The notes beneath the pieces are model-generated. The model did not search any database and was not told where the DNA came from. It worked only from the letters and a program-made list of their open reading frames with translations. From contig NZ_JACYFT010000002.1 in assembly GCF_014837235.1 (NCBI RefSeq), forward strand, positions 372,001-436,000: DNA of 64,000 nucleotides, read 5' to 3'. How positions within the stretch are numbered: the first letter of the stretch is position 1; every line of letters starts with the position of its first letter. Made by a program: the position numbers and the translations under genes. Positions 11,270 through 20,340 of this stretch are shown in pieces. This DNA comes from Limnohabitans radicicola. Its GTDB lineage: Bacteria; Pseudomonadota; Gammaproteobacteria; Burkholderiales; Burkholderiaceae_C.

Positions 11270-11282
11270 CACATATTATGTG
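11270..11282. promoter_or_regulatory. Probable operator of the vapBC pair
   Basis: CACATA and TATGTG form a perfect inverted repeat around a single T, 22 bases upstream of vapB, within an AT-rich stretch that is otherwise rare here. Ribbon-helix-helix antitoxins usually bind such short palindromes. This is inference from position. Confidence 0.5.
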
Positions 11283-11451
11283 TGATTGGCATTCTGGCTG
11301 CAAATGATGGACTGGGGTGTGGACAATGGTCATCCATTCAGAGAGGGTATTGCCATGCCCAGACAGGCCATCGACCAGTTGCGCTTGCCTGTGTTGATCT
11401 ACCATCGCCGCCTGGATACGCGACCCGCAGCCGTAGCAGGCCCGGGGGCGA
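11283..11451. other. Intergenic stretch between vapB and gluQ, no gene recognised
   Basis: This 169-base stretch lies between vapB and gluQ, both on the minus strand. I see no convincing coding sequence, RNA fold or repeat in it. It should contain the vapBC promoter next to the palindrome. Confidence 0.5.
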
Positions 11452-12351
11452 TCAGGGCTGTTGCCAGAGGGCTGCCCAATCCTGGACCCACTGGGCCAAG
11501 GCTTGGGGGACAGTGGCATCCGGCGCAGCCGCAGGCAAACGCAGCGCCTGGGCGGCAGCATTCAGTGCGGCCAGTGGCTGGTGCAAGTCGAGCGCTTGCG
11601 CCCCGTTTTGCTTGCTCAGTTTTTCGCCGTTGGTGCCCAGCACCAGGGGGGTGTGCAGGTAGCTGGGGGTGGGCAGGCCCAGCGCTTGTTGGAGCACGAT
11701 CTGTCGGGCGGTGTTGTCGGTCAGGTCTTCGCCGCGCACCACATGGGTGATGCCTTGCGCACCATCGTCCACCACCACGGCCAGCTGGTAAGCCCACAGG
11801 CCATCGGCCCGGCGCAGCACAAAGTCGCCGACTTCTTCGTTCACGTTTTGCTGTTGCGAGCCCAAACGGCGGTCGGTCCATTCCGTGATGGCAGGCAAGC
11901 CCAGGGCCTGTTGCACGGCTTGCACATTCAGCCGCCAGGCGCGGGCCGGTTTGCCGTTCAGGCCAGGGCGGCAGGTGCCAGGGTAGACGGCCGCATGGTG
12001 CCGCGCCACGGCTTGGGTCTGAGCGGCCTCGATGTCCTTGCGCGAGCAGCCGCAGGGGTAGGCCCAGCCCTTGGCGATCAGTTGGTCGAGTGCAGCCTGG
12101 TACGTCGCCTCACGCTGGCTTTGCCAGAGGACGGCGCCGTAAGGCACCAAGCCGCAGGTGGCGAGTTGTTCAAAGATGGTTTGTGCAGCGCCCGGTATGC
12201 AGCGGGGCGTGTCCACGTCTTCCATGCGCACTCGCCATGAGCCGCCGTGCGCCCGGGCGTCGAGCCAGCTGGCCAGGGCTGCCACGAGCGAGCCTGCGTG
12301 CAGCAGGCCTGTGGGAGAGGGCGCAAACCGGCCCACATACCTCAAGCCCAT
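11452..12351 (-). CDS. gluQ: Glutamyl-Q tRNA(Asp) synthetase
   Basis: A 299-residue shortened glutamyl-tRNA synthetase that attaches glutamate to queuosine at position 34 of tRNA-Asp. It has the catalytic core only, with no anticodon-binding domain. The HIGH-type motif is [16 protein letters not shown] near residue 8, the KMSKS-type motif is GEKLSKQNG near residue 242, and the zinc site is formed by CGCSRKDIE and YPGTCR. It ends six bases before... the downstream vap region and starts just after the flavoprotein gene, with which it is probably co-transcribed. Confidence 0.92.
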   Translation of the reverse strand: MGLRYVGRFAPSPTGLLHAGSLVAALASWLDARAHGGSWRVRMEDVDTPRCIPGAAQTIFEQLATCGLVPYGAVLWQSQREATYQAALDQLIAKGWAYPCGCSRKDIEAAQTQAVARHHAAVYPGTCRPGLNGKPARAWRLNVQAVQQALGLPAITEWTDRRLGSQQQNVNEEVGDFVLRRADGLWAYQLAVVVDDGAQGITHVVRGEDLTDNTARQIVLQQALGLPTPSYLHTPLVLGTNGEKLSKQNGAQALDLHQPLAALNAAAQALRLPAAAPDATVPQALAQWVQDWAALWQQP

Positions 12352-12357
12352 GCAGGA

Positions 12358-13404
12358 TCAGCGTTTGCTCAGCACCGAGAGGGCCAGCTCTAGACCAGAG
12401 ACAAAAGCGTCTTCGGCGCGGTGGCCCAGGCACCAGTCGCCGCACAGGCCGATGCCCTCTGCCTTGAACCACAAATGGCTCTGACCGAGCGGTTGCGCGG
12501 TTTTGGCATACAGCCAGCGGTGCGCTTCGACATGGGCCGGTGTGGCGCGGATGCCGGTGATTTCGGCAAAGGCCTTGAGCAGCTTGCCGGTGATGCGGTC
12601 TGCGCTGTCGTTGATGTGCTCGGCCGACCAGGGGGCGCTGGCCTGCACGGTCCAGCGTTCGATGCGTTCGCGCCCGGGCTTGGACGATTCGCGGGCCATC
12701 CAGGCGATGCGGTGGTGGGTGCTGCGGGCTGCGTTCCATTGGGGGCCAATGGTGATCAGGCCCGGTTGCACCGCTTGCGGGTAGGCGACCATCAAGGTCC
12801 AGCAAGGGTCCACGCGCACATCTTTGAGCGGCGCGGCCAGCGCCGACTGGCCGGAGGCCTTGAGCAGCTCGCTGGCTTGGGCCGGTGGAATGGCCAGGAT
12901 GACCTTGTCGAAGCCGCCATACACATGCTGGCTACCGCCGTCACCCTCGGTGTGCAGCTGCCAGCCGTTTTTGTGCAGCGGGTCGGCACTGATCTTGGTG
13001 ACGCGTGTTTGAAGTTGCACATTGCCGTCTTCCACCAGCGGAGCGGCCCAGGCCTTGACCAGGCCATTCATGCCGGGGGTGGCCACCCAGTGGCGCTCGC
13101 CGCCGGGCAGGCCGGCTTCGATCACACGGCCCATCGGATCGAGCACGCGCACCGCGTTGGCGCTCCAGGGCTTGCACACGCCGGGCACAGTGCCCAGGGC
13201 CAGTTCAAAGCGCGGGTCACGCACCGTGAAGTACTGCGTGCCGTGGTCAAAGCTGCCGAAGGCGCTGGAGCGCGTGGCCATGCGGCCGCCCAGGCCCCGG
13301 CTCTTTTCGAACAGGGTGACGTTGTGTCCGGCTTGGCGCAATGTGCGTGCGCAAACCACGCCGGCCATGCCGACGCCGATGATGGCGATGTGTTGTGTGT
13401 TCAT
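12358..13404 (-). CDS. FAD-dependent oxidoreductase, renalase-like
   Basis: A 348-residue flavoprotein of the NAD(P)/FAD amine oxidase-like group. The N-terminus IAIIGVGMAGVVCARTL is a Rossmann FAD-binding motif, followed by LFEKSRGLGGRMATR and DHGTQYFTVRDPRF, both characteristic of the renalase-like bacterial family. The C-terminal motif GIGLCGDWCLGHRAEDAF is the second FAD contact. The physiological substrate of these proteins is not settled; a dihydronicotinamide isomer is known for renalases. It lies six bases upstream of gluQ on the same strand. Confidence 0.82.
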   Translation of the reverse strand: MNTQHIAIIGVGMAGVVCARTLRQAGHNVTLFEKSRGLGGRMATRSSAFGSFDHGTQYFTVRDPRFELALGTVPGVCKPWSANAVRVLDPMGRVIEAGLPGGERHWVATPGMNGLVKAWAAPLVEDGNVQLQTRVTKISADPLHKNGWQLHTEGDGGSQHVYGGFDKVILAIPPAQASELLKASGQSALAAPLKDVRVDPCWTLMVAYPQAVQPGLITIGPQWNAARSTHHRIAWMARESSKPGRERIERWTVQASAPWSAEHINDSADRITGKLLKAFAEITGIRATPAHVEAHRWLYAKTAQPLGQSHLWFKAEGIGLCGDWCLGHRAEDAFVSGLELALSVLSKR

Positions 13405-13413
13405 GTCCCTACT

Positions 13414-14352
13414 CTACACGTGATGCACGGGCCCGAGCAATGCGTCACGTGTGGTGGGGCGCTCCAGTTGCGACAGCCACCAGCGCAGCGCCTGTCCGGC
13501 AGGGGAGTCTTTGCTGTCGCGCCAGGCCATGTGGGCCGTCGATACACGTGGCTTTTGTACCTGGCGTGGCACCAGCAAACCGCTGTCGATGTAGGGCTTG
13601 GCCAGCGAGACGGGCAAAAATCCGCCCCCAAGTCCCCGCAGCTGGGCTTCGAGTTTGCTGGCCATGTCGGGGACGGTGAAGACATCTTGCCCACCCACCA
13701 GACCGATGGTCAGGCCATCGCCCCGGCTGACCGAGTCGGCCACGGCCACGGCGCGGTGTTGTTGCAGCAGGGCGTTCGTCAGCGGTTCGGGGGCTTGTGC
13801 CAGGGGGTGATGTGCGGCGACGGCGTACACAAAGTCGATGCTGCCCAGCACCTGGTGCTGGATGTCGGCACCTGTGCCCGGCTCCAGCACCACGCCCAGT
13901 GCCAGATCGGCCTGGCCAGAGGTCAGTGCCGTGAGGGTGCCGGACAGGGTCTCGTAGCGTAGCCGCAGACGGGTCGGGGCTTTGAGTTCGAGAAAGGCCG
14001 CGCACAGGTCCATCACCACGGGCCGCGCGATCAGGCTGTCCACCGCGATGGTGAAAACCGCCTCCCAGCCGGTGGCCACGCGGCGCACCCGGTTGGCCAC
14101 GGCATCCATGTCGTCCAGCAGGCGTTTGGCTTCGCGCAAAAGGGCTTGGCCTGCGGCCGTGGGGCGCGCTTGGCGAGAAGTGCGGTCAAACAGCAGGACG
14201 TCCAGCGCGTCTTCGAGCTGGCGTACCCGGTAGGTCAGGGCGCTGGGCACCAGACCCAGTTGCCTGGCGGCTCCTGCAAAGCTGCCGGTTTGCTCGATGG
14301 TTTGCAGCATCGTCAGGGCATCTGGAGTCAGCCAATCGCGTGGGGTTTGCAT
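13414..14352 (-). CDS. LysR-family transcriptional regulator
   Basis: A 312-residue regulator. The N-terminal winged helix-turn-helix is seen as MLQTIEQTGSFAGAARQLG followed by PSALTYRVRQLEDALDVLLF in residues about 14-60, and a periplasmic-binding-like effector domain follows. It is divergent from the pirin gene, and a perfect palindrome lies at 14368-14384 between them, the classical LysR arrangement. The ATG at 14352 was chosen; the only longer in-frame option is a TTG within the palindrome. Effector unknown. Confidence 0.9.
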   Translation of the reverse strand: MQTPRDWLTPDALTMLQTIEQTGSFAGAARQLGLVPSALTYRVRQLEDALDVLLFDRTSRQARPTAAGQALLREAKRLLDDMDAVANRVRRVATGWEAVFTIAVDSLIARPVVMDLCAAFLELKAPTRLRLRYETLSGTLTALTSGQADLALGVVLEPGTGADIQHQVLGSIDFVYAVAAHHPLAQAPEPLTNALLQQHRAVAVADSVSRGDGLTIGLVGGQDVFTVPDMASKLEAQLRGLGGGFLPVSLAKPYIDSGLLVPRQVQKPRVSTAHMAWRDSKDSPAGQALRWWLSQLERPTTRDALLGPVHHV

Positions 14353-14367
14353 GATGAGGCTTTGAAT

Positions 14368-14384
14368 ATTCAATTAAATTGAAT
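14368..14384. promoter_or_regulatory. Palindrome between lysR-type gene and pirin, probable LysR binding site
   Basis: ATTCAATT and AATTGAAT form a perfect 8-bp inverted repeat around one A. It is 16 bases from the regulator start and 77 bases before the pirin start, as expected for an LTTR recognition site that also represses its own gene. Confidence 0.65.
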
Positions 14385-14460
14385 GATGCCAGCAAATGGA
14401 TTGCACCGCACGCATGGGGCGTTTGCTTACAGTTCAAGCCATGCATTCCAAGGAGCCGAC

Positions 14461-15162
14461 ATGCTGACACTGCGCAAATCGTCCGAACGCGGCTACGCCG
14501 ACCACGGCTGGCTCAAATCGTTCCACAGCTTTTCCTTTGCCAATTACTTTGACCCGGCCCACATGGGCTGGGGCAACCTGCGGGTCATCAACGAAGACCG
14601 CATTGCACCGGGCACCGGCTTTGGCACCCACGGCCACCGCGACATGGAAATCATCAGCTATGTGCTGTCGGGCAACTTGGCCCACCAGGACAGCATAGGC
14701 AACGTCAAAGGCATTCCGCCCGGTGATGTGCAGCGCATGAGCGCAGGCTCTGGCGTGCGCCACAGCGAGTTCAACCATGCCAAGGGTGAGCAAACGCACT
14801 TTTTGCAGATCTGGATCGAGCCCAATGTGACGGGCATTGATCCGGGGTATGAACAAAAAACCGTGCCCGAGAGCGTCAAACGCGGTCAGCTGGCGCTGGT
14901 GGCCGCGCCCGAGCCGGCCGAACACACGGTCAAGATCCACGCCGATGCGCGCATGTACGCCGGCTTGTTTGATGGCGCCGAAGCGGCCCAGCTGCCCTTG
15001 GACCCGGCCCGCAAGGCCTATGTGTTCCTGGTGCGCGGCAGCTTGCAGGTCAATGGCCAGCTGCTGAGCGCTGGCGATGCGGCGCTGCTGCAAGCGGAAT
15101 CCTCATTGGCCCTGAGCGCAGGCCAGGACGCGGAAGTCCTGGTGTTTGATCTGGCCGCCTGA
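14461..15162 (+). CDS. Pirin family bicupin protein
   Basis: A 233-residue protein of the YhhW type of pirins. The N-terminal cupin has the metal-ligand region GFGTHGHRDMEIISYVLSG near residues 53-71, SAGSGVRHSEFNH near 96-108, and FLQIWIEP. The E. coli homologue oxidises quercetin in vitro, but the natural substrate is unknown. AAGGAG precedes the ATG. It is divergent from a LysR regulator and followed 38 bases later by a flavodoxin-like gene, a common pairing in stress or quinone-detoxification contexts; a joint role is inference. Confidence 0.9.
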   Translation: MLTLRKSSERGYADHGWLKSFHSFSFANYFDPAHMGWGNLRVINEDRIAPGTGFGTHGHRDMEIISYVLSGNLAHQDSIGNVKGIPPGDVQRMSAGSGVRHSEFNHAKGEQTHFLQIWIEPNVTGIDPGYEQKTVPESVKRGQLALVAAPEPAEHTVKIHADARMYAGLFDGAEAAQLPLDPARKAYVFLVRGSLQVNGQLLSAGDAALLQAESSLALSAGQDAEVLVFDLAA

Positions 15163-15200
15163 TTTTTTCACCCACTGTCTTTTTTCAAGGAGTATTTCTC

Positions 15201-15734
15201 ATGGCTAAAACTGTTGTTGTTTTCCATTCCGGCTACGGCCACACCCAGCGCGTGGCCCAATTCGTGGCCCAGGGCGCCAATGCCCAGACCATCACCATCG
15301 ACGCCGATGGCAACATCACAGAGGCTGACTGGGCCGCGCTGGACGCTGCTGACGCCATCATTTTCGGCTCGCCCACCTACATGGGCATGGCTTCCTGGCA
15401 GTTCAAGAAGTTTGCAGACGCCACCTCCAAGCGCTGGTTCACCAGCGCCTGGAAAGACAAGGTCGCAGGCGGCTTCACCATCTCGGCCAGCCCCAGCGGC
15501 GACAAGCTGTCGACCATCCAGTACTTCATCACCTTGGCCATGCAGCAAGGCATGGTCTGGGTGGGTCAGCCCGCGATGAACGACGGCACCATCAACCGCA
15601 TCGGCTCCAACTCCGGCGTGATGGCGCAAGTCGGTCCGACCAGCCCTGCAGAAGACATCCCCCAGGGTGACCTGGACACCGCCAAAGCCTACGGCGAGCG
15701 CGTGGCGGCCGTGGCGGCCAAGCTGCGCGGCTGA
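15201..15734 (+). CDS. Flavodoxin family protein, NAD(P)H:quinone oxidoreductase-like
   Basis: A 177-residue flavodoxin-fold protein. The FMN phosphate loop is VVFHSGYGHTQRVAQ near residues 6-20 and the second loop is IIFGSPTYMGMAS near residues 50-62. WrbA-type enzymes share this architecture, but the sequence is somewhat shorter. It probably reduces quinones with two electrons. AAGGAG lies before the ATG. A strong terminator 43 bases after the stop ends the unit started by the pirin gene. Confidence 0.85.
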   Translation: MAKTVVVFHSGYGHTQRVAQFVAQGANAQTITIDADGNITEADWAALDAADAIIFGSPTYMGMASWQFKKFADATSKRWFTSAWKDKVAGGFTISASPSGDKLSTIQYFITLAMQQGMVWVGQPAMNDGTINRIGSNSGVMAQVGPTSPAEDIPQGDLDTAKAYGERVAAVAAKLRG

Positions 15735-15776
15735 GCTGCAGGCTTGCTTGGTGAGTCCTCCGGACTGACCTTGCGA

Positions 15777-15806
15777 AAGCCAGAACCGAAAGGTTCTGGC
15801 TTTTTT
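15777..15806 (+). terminator. Rho-independent terminator after the flavodoxin-like gene
   Basis: An 11-bp stem AAGCCAGAACC / GGTTCTGGCTT with a four-base GAAA loop, followed by a T-run. Confidence 0.92.
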
Positions 15807-15852
15807 CATGGATCAGGCACTTCATGGGTGCGGCTCTTGCTAGGATCACGGC

Positions 15853-16548
15853 ATGAAAATCATCTCGATGCTGCCGTGGGCCGACTGGTTGGCCCTGTTG
15901 CTGTTTTTCAGCCTGTGGGTGGGTTACGCCTGGTTGGCCAAGGTGCGGGGCTTGCGTGACCAGAGCCTGATCGCCACCACCAATATGTACCGCCAGAAGT
16001 GGATGCTGCAAACCACATCGCGCGACCCGCGCATGCTCGATGGTCTGATCACGCAAAACCTGTCACACACGCCGTCGTTCTTCTCGTCCACCACCATCAT
16101 CATCATTGGCGGCTTGTTCGCCTTGCTGGGCACCACCGACAAGGCGGCCGAATTGGTGCGAGAAATCCCCTTTGCAGAGCCCACGCCGATTTTGGTGTTC
16201 GAGTTCAAGATCCTGGTGCTGGTGGGCATCTTCGTTTACGCTTTTTTCCGCTTCTCCTGGTCGATGCGCCAGTACACCTTTGTGGCGCTGGTGATTGGGG
16301 CCATGCCGCCGCCCAAGGCGTTCGAGGCGGGTCAGCATGACCGCCAAGCCATGGCTGCGCGGGCAGGGCGGCTGGTGGGGGCTGCGGCCGAGACCTTCAA
16401 CGATGGCCTCAGGGCTTATTACTTTTCGTTTGCGGCCATGGCCTGGTTTTTTTCGCCGCTGGCGCTGGTGGTCGCCACTGCCTTGGTGGTGGTGATTTTG
16501 TACGGCAGGGAGTTCCGCTCCGAGGTGCTGGACGTGCTGCGCGACTGA
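15853..16548 (+). CDS. DUF599 family inner-membrane protein
   Basis: A 231-residue membrane protein. Four hydrophobic segments are visible: residues about 7-28 (WLALLLFFSLWVGYAWL), 78-92 (STTIIIIGGLFALLG), 115-132 and 197-220. The conserved core RQKWMLQTTSRDPRMLDG and the later FNDGLRAYYFS segment fit DUF599. Function is unknown. It lies between a terminator and dnaE with no obvious partner. Confidence 0.85.
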   Translation: MKIISMLPWADWLALLLFFSLWVGYAWLAKVRGLRDQSLIATTNMYRQKWMLQTTSRDPRMLDGLITQNLSHTPSFFSSTTIIIIGGLFALLGTTDKAAELVREIPFAEPTPILVFEFKILVLVGIFVYAFFRFSWSMRQYTFVALVIGAMPPPKAFEAGQHDRQAMAARAGRLVGAAAETFNDGLRAYYFSFAAMAWFFSPLALVVATALVVVILYGREFRSEVLDVLRD

Positions 16549-16654
16549 TCCTGAAGCACTTCGTTTGCAGCCCGTTTTTGGGGGCCGTCAAGAGGGGAAA
16601 ATCACCTTTGGCGGCAGGCTCAAACCGGCAGGCCCGCACCTACAATGAAGGTCT

Positions 16655-19600
16655 ATGTTTGTCCACCTGCGCCTCCATTCCGAATTCTCCATCGTTGACT
16701 CGACTTGCCGCATCGACGAGGTGGTCAAGGCGGCTGCCAAGGACCAACAGCCTGCGCTGGCGCTCACCGACCTGAACAACCTGTTTGGCGGTGTCAAGTT
16801 CTACAAGGAAGGCCGTGGCAAAGGCGTCAAGCCCATTCTTGGCGCTGAAATCTACCTTGAAGGCCTGGGGGGCGATCCAACTGCCAACACCAAAGTCAGC
16901 CTGCTGGTGCAAAACCACAAGGGTTACCTGAACCTGTGTGAATTGCTGGCCCGGGGCTGGACCCAGGGCGTGGTCAAGGCTGTGGCCGTGATCCGTCTGG
17001 TCTGGCTCAAGGAGCTCTCGGAGGGTTTGATCTTGCTGTCGGGCGCTCAGGCCGGGCCTGTGGGCCAGGCGCTGGTGCAGGGCGACCGCGACAAGGCCGC
17101 CGATGTGGCGCTGCAACTGGGCTCGATTTTTCCGCACCGTTTTTACCTGGAGCTGCAACGTGCTGGCCGCCCCGAGGATGAGCCCCAGGTGATTGGTGCT
17201 GTCGAGTTGGCTGCACGCCTGGGCTTGCCTGTGGTGGCGACCCACCCGGTGCAGTTTTTGACGCCCGACGACTACGAAGCGCATGAAGCGCGGGTTTGCA
17301 TCTCCGAAGGCGAGATCCTGGCCAACACGCGACGTGTGCGCCGCTTCACCCGTGAGCAGTATTTCAAGTCGTCCGAGGAGATGTGTGCGCTGTTTGCCGA
17401 TGTGCCCAGTGCCATCGCCAACACACTGGAAATCGCCAAGCGCTGCAACCTGAGCCTGGTGCTGGGCAAGCCGCAGTTGCCCAATTTTCCGATCCCGCCC
17501 GTGAATGGTGTGGTCATGTCGGTGGACGACTATTTCCGCCATGTCTCGCACGAAGGCCTCAAGGAGCGCCTGATCCATCTGTACCCCGACGAAGCCAAAC
17601 GCGAGGCCGAGCGTCAGCGCTACGTGGATCGGCTGGAGTTTGAGCTGAACACCATCCTGAAGATGGGTTTTCCTGGTTACTTCCTGATCGTGGGTGACTT
17701 CATCCAATGGGCCAAGAACAATGGTTGCCCGGTCGGCCCAGGACGGGGTTCCGGAGCGGGCTCGCTCGTGGCTTATGCGCTCAAAATCACCGACCTCGAC
17801 CCACTGCAATACAACCTGCTGTTCGAGCGCTTTTTGAATCCCGAGCGGGTGTCCATGCCCGACTTCGACATCGACTTCTGTCAGGGCAACCGGGACCGGG
17901 TGATCGACTATGTGAAGGACAAATACGGCCGTGATGCCGTCTCGCAGATCGCCACCTTCGGCACCATGGCCGCGCGTGCGGCCATCCGCGATGTGGGCCG
18001 TGTGCTCGACATGAGCTACACCTTTTGCGATGGCATCAGCAAGCTCATCCCCAACAAGCCGGGTATGTCGGTCACGTTGCAGTACCCGCCCGCCACGCCC
18101 AAAGAGGGCGACAAGAACAACTATGCGATTGCCATGGAGCCCATCTTGGCCGAGCGCATCGAGCGCGAAGAGGATGTGAAGACCCTGATCGAGCTGGCGC
18201 AAAAACTCGAAGGCATGACCCGTAACGTCGGCATGCACGCGGGCGGCGTGCTGATCGCGCCGGGCAAGCTGACCGACTTTTGCCCGCTCTACCAGCAGCC
18301 CGGCAGCGAATCTGCGGTGAGCCAGTACGACAAGGACGATGTGGAGGCCGCAGGCCTGGTCAAATTCGACTTTTTGGGGCTGGCCACGCTGACCATTCTG
18401 GAAATCGCCCGCGAGTTCATCATGAAGCGGCACAAGGGCCAGGAAAACTTCGCCTTTGAAAACATCCCGCTCAACGATGCGGCGACCTACAAGCTGTTTT
18501 CGGACGGCAAGACCGAGGCCGTGTTCCAGTTTGAAAGTCGTGGCATGCAGGGCATGTTGCGCGACGCCCGGCCCAGCCGCCTGGAAGACCTGATCGCACT
18601 CAACGCCTTGTACCGCCCGGGTCCCATGGACCTCATTCCCAGCTTTGTGGCGCGCAAGCACGGGCGTGAAGAGGTGGAGTACCCGCATCCTGCCGTGGCC
18701 GAGATGCTGTCTGAGACCTACGGCATCATGGTTTACCAGGAGCAGGTGATGCAGACGGCGCAGATCCTGGGCGGCTACTCGCTCGGTGGTGCCGACTTGC
18801 TGCGCCGCGCCATGGGCAAGAAGAAGGCCGAAGAAATGGCCGAGCACCGCGAGAAGTTCCGTGCGGGCGCTTTGGCCACCCATGGCATCACGCAGGACAA
18901 GGCCGACGAAGTCTTTGACCTGATGGAGAAGTTCGCGGGCTACGGCTTCAACAAGTCGCACGCCGCTGCCTACTCGCTGCTGGCGTACCACACGGGCTGG
19001 CTCAAGGTGCACTACACCGCCGAGTTCTTCTGCGCCAACATGACGGTGGAAATGGACGACACCGACAAACTCAAGGTGCTCTACGAAGACGCCCTCAAGT
19101 TCGGCATCACCTTCGATCCGCCGGACGTGAACCGGGGCACGCACCGCTTTGAGCCGGTCACTGACAAGGTCATCCGCTACGGCCTGGGCGCCATCAAGGG
19201 CACAGGTCAGCAGGCGATCGAGGCCATCGTGGCCGCGCGTGAAGAAGGTGGCCCGTTCACCAGCTTGTTCGACTTTGCCGTGCGGGTGGACCGCACCCGC
19301 ATCAACAAGCGCACGGTGGACGCCCTCATCAAGGCTGGGGCCTTTGACTCGCTGCACATGAACCGCGCGGCGCTCTCGGCCAGCATCGACAAGGCTTTTG
19401 AATTTGCCAATGCGACAGCGGCCAACGCCAACCAGGGCGGGCTGTTTGACATGCTGGGCGACGACTCGCACGGCTCCAGCACGCAGGAACCTGACTTGGC
19501 CGATGTGTTGCCCTGGGGCATCAAGGAACGCCTGACTCTGGAAAAGACGGCGGTGGGTTTTTACCTGTCAGGCCACTTATTCGATGCGGTCGAGCGCGAG

Positions 19601-20221
19601 GTGCGCCAGTTTGCCCGCCGCAAGATCGACGACCTGATCGACAGCCGCGAGCCACAACTGCTGGCGGGCATTGTGAGCGACCTGCGCATCATCAATGGCC
19701 AGCGCGGCAAGGTGGCGATCTTCAAGCTCGACGACAAATCGGGCGTGATGGAAGCCACCGCTGACGAAAACCTGATCAATGCCTCGCGCAACACGCTGAA
19801 GGACGATGAGCTGATCATCGTCATGGCCAAAATGCAGGCAGACCGTTTCTCGGGTGGCTTTCGGCTCAAGGTTGAGCAGATCATGGACCTCGGGCAGGCC
19901 CGTTGTCGCTATGGCAAGTATTTGCGTGTGGCCGTGAACGGCCGTGCCCCAGACATCGCGCGCTTGATCAAGGAGTTTCCCGCTCAACGCGAGGAGTCCG
20001 AACACGGTGTGCTGATCAAGGGCTTGCCCGTGCGCCTGGCGCTGGAACGGCGCAGCGAGACCGTGGCGGCCCGCGCCGAGTTGGCGTTGGGCGAGCAGGC
20101 CAAGTTCTTCCCGTCGGACGCGGCACTGGCCAGCTGGATGGCGCAGGCCGATCAGGGGCAGGCGCAGATCGTCTACGACGAGGGACAGAACATCTTGGCC
20201 GTGCGCACGGTGTCCATGTAG
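16655..20221 (+). CDS. dnaE: DNA polymerase III alpha subunit
   Basis: The 1188-residue replicative polymerase. The PHP domain starts FVHLRLHSEFSIVDS. The polymerase palm carries PDFDIDFCQGNRDRV near residues 401-415, with the two catalytic Asp residues, and the third acidic residue lies in KFDFLGLATL near 569. The GPGRGSGAGSLVAYAL motif near residue 365 is also diagnostic. The helix-hairpin-helix and OB domains follow (MADVLPW-type linker, then VSDLRIINGQRGKVAIFKLDDKSG-like segment near 1010-1033). Length is slightly above E. coli DnaE. No intein or frameshift is seen. It converges on tolA. Confidence 0.98.
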   Translation: MFVHLRLHSEFSIVDSTCRIDEVVKAAAKDQQPALALTDLNNLFGGVKFYKEGRGKGVKPILGAEIYLEGLGGDPTANTKVSLLVQNHKGYLNLCELLARGWTQGVVKAVAVIRLVWLKELSEGLILLSGAQAGPVGQALVQGDRDKAADVALQLGSIFPHRFYLELQRAGRPEDEPQVIGAVELAARLGLPVVATHPVQFLTPDDYEAHEARVCISEGEILANTRRVRRFTREQYFKSSEEMCALFADVPSAIANTLEIAKRCNLSLVLGKPQLPNFPIPPVNGVVMSVDDYFRHVSHEGLKERLIHLYPDEAKREAERQRYVDRLEFELNTILKMGFPGYFLIVGDFIQWAKNNGCPVGPGRGSGAGSLVAYALKITDLDPLQYNLLFERFLNPERVSMPDFDIDFCQGNRDRVIDYVKDKYGRDAVSQIATFGTMAARAAIRDVGRVLDMSYTFCDGISKLIPNKPGMSVTLQYPPATPKEGDKNNYAIAMEPILAERIEREEDVKTLIELAQKLEGMTRNVGMHAGGVLIAPGKLTDFCPLYQQPGSESAVSQYDKDDVEAAGLVKFDFLGLATLTILEIAREFIMKRHKGQENFAFENIPLNDAATYKLFSDGKTEAVFQFESRGMQGMLRDARPSRLEDLIALNALYRPGPMDLIPSFVARKHGREEVEYPHPAVAEMLSETYGIMVYQEQVMQTAQILGGYSLGGADLLRRAMGKKKAEEMAEHREKFRAGALATHGITQDKADEVFDLMEKFAGYGFNKSHAAAYSLLAYHTGWLKVHYTAEFFCANMTVEMDDTDKLKVLYEDALKFGITFDPPDVNRGTHRFEPVTDKVIRYGLGAIKGTGQQAIEAIVAAREEGGPFTSLFDFAVRVDRTRINKRTVDALIKAGAFDSLHMNRAALSASIDKAFEFANATAANANQGGLFDMLGDDSHGSSTQEPDLADVLPWGIKERLTLEKTAVGFYLSGHLFDAVEREVRQFARRKIDDLIDSREPQLLAGIVSDLRIINGQRGKVAIFKLDDKSGVMEATADENLINASRNTLKDDELIIVMAKMQADRFSGGFRLKVEQIMDLGQARCRYGKYLRVAVNGRAPDIARLIKEFPAQREESEHGVLIKGLPVRLALERRSETVAARAELALGEQAKFFPSDAALASWMAQADQGQAQIVYDEGQNILAVRTVSM

Positions 20222-20246
20222 GATCCGTGCTCCCTCGCTTGGGTTT

Positions 20247-20290
20247 GTGGTTCGCAAAGGCACTGTCGGGTCGAGGGCGTCGCTCCCACA
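20247..20290. repeat. REP-like element, partial copy B
   Basis: This stretch downstream of dnaE aligns with the right half of copy A (7020-7061) with a few substitutions and two single-base gaps; the shared core is CGAGGGCG, and the ends are TTCCTACA and CTCCCACA. With TTGTGG on the left and CCACAA on the right it can form a hairpin and may serve as a terminator between the converging dnaE and tolA. Confidence 0.6.
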
Positions 20291-20340
20291 ACAACAGTGC
20301 TCACTCCTTGAAATGAAAGCGAAGTCTCGCTCGCGGCAGG

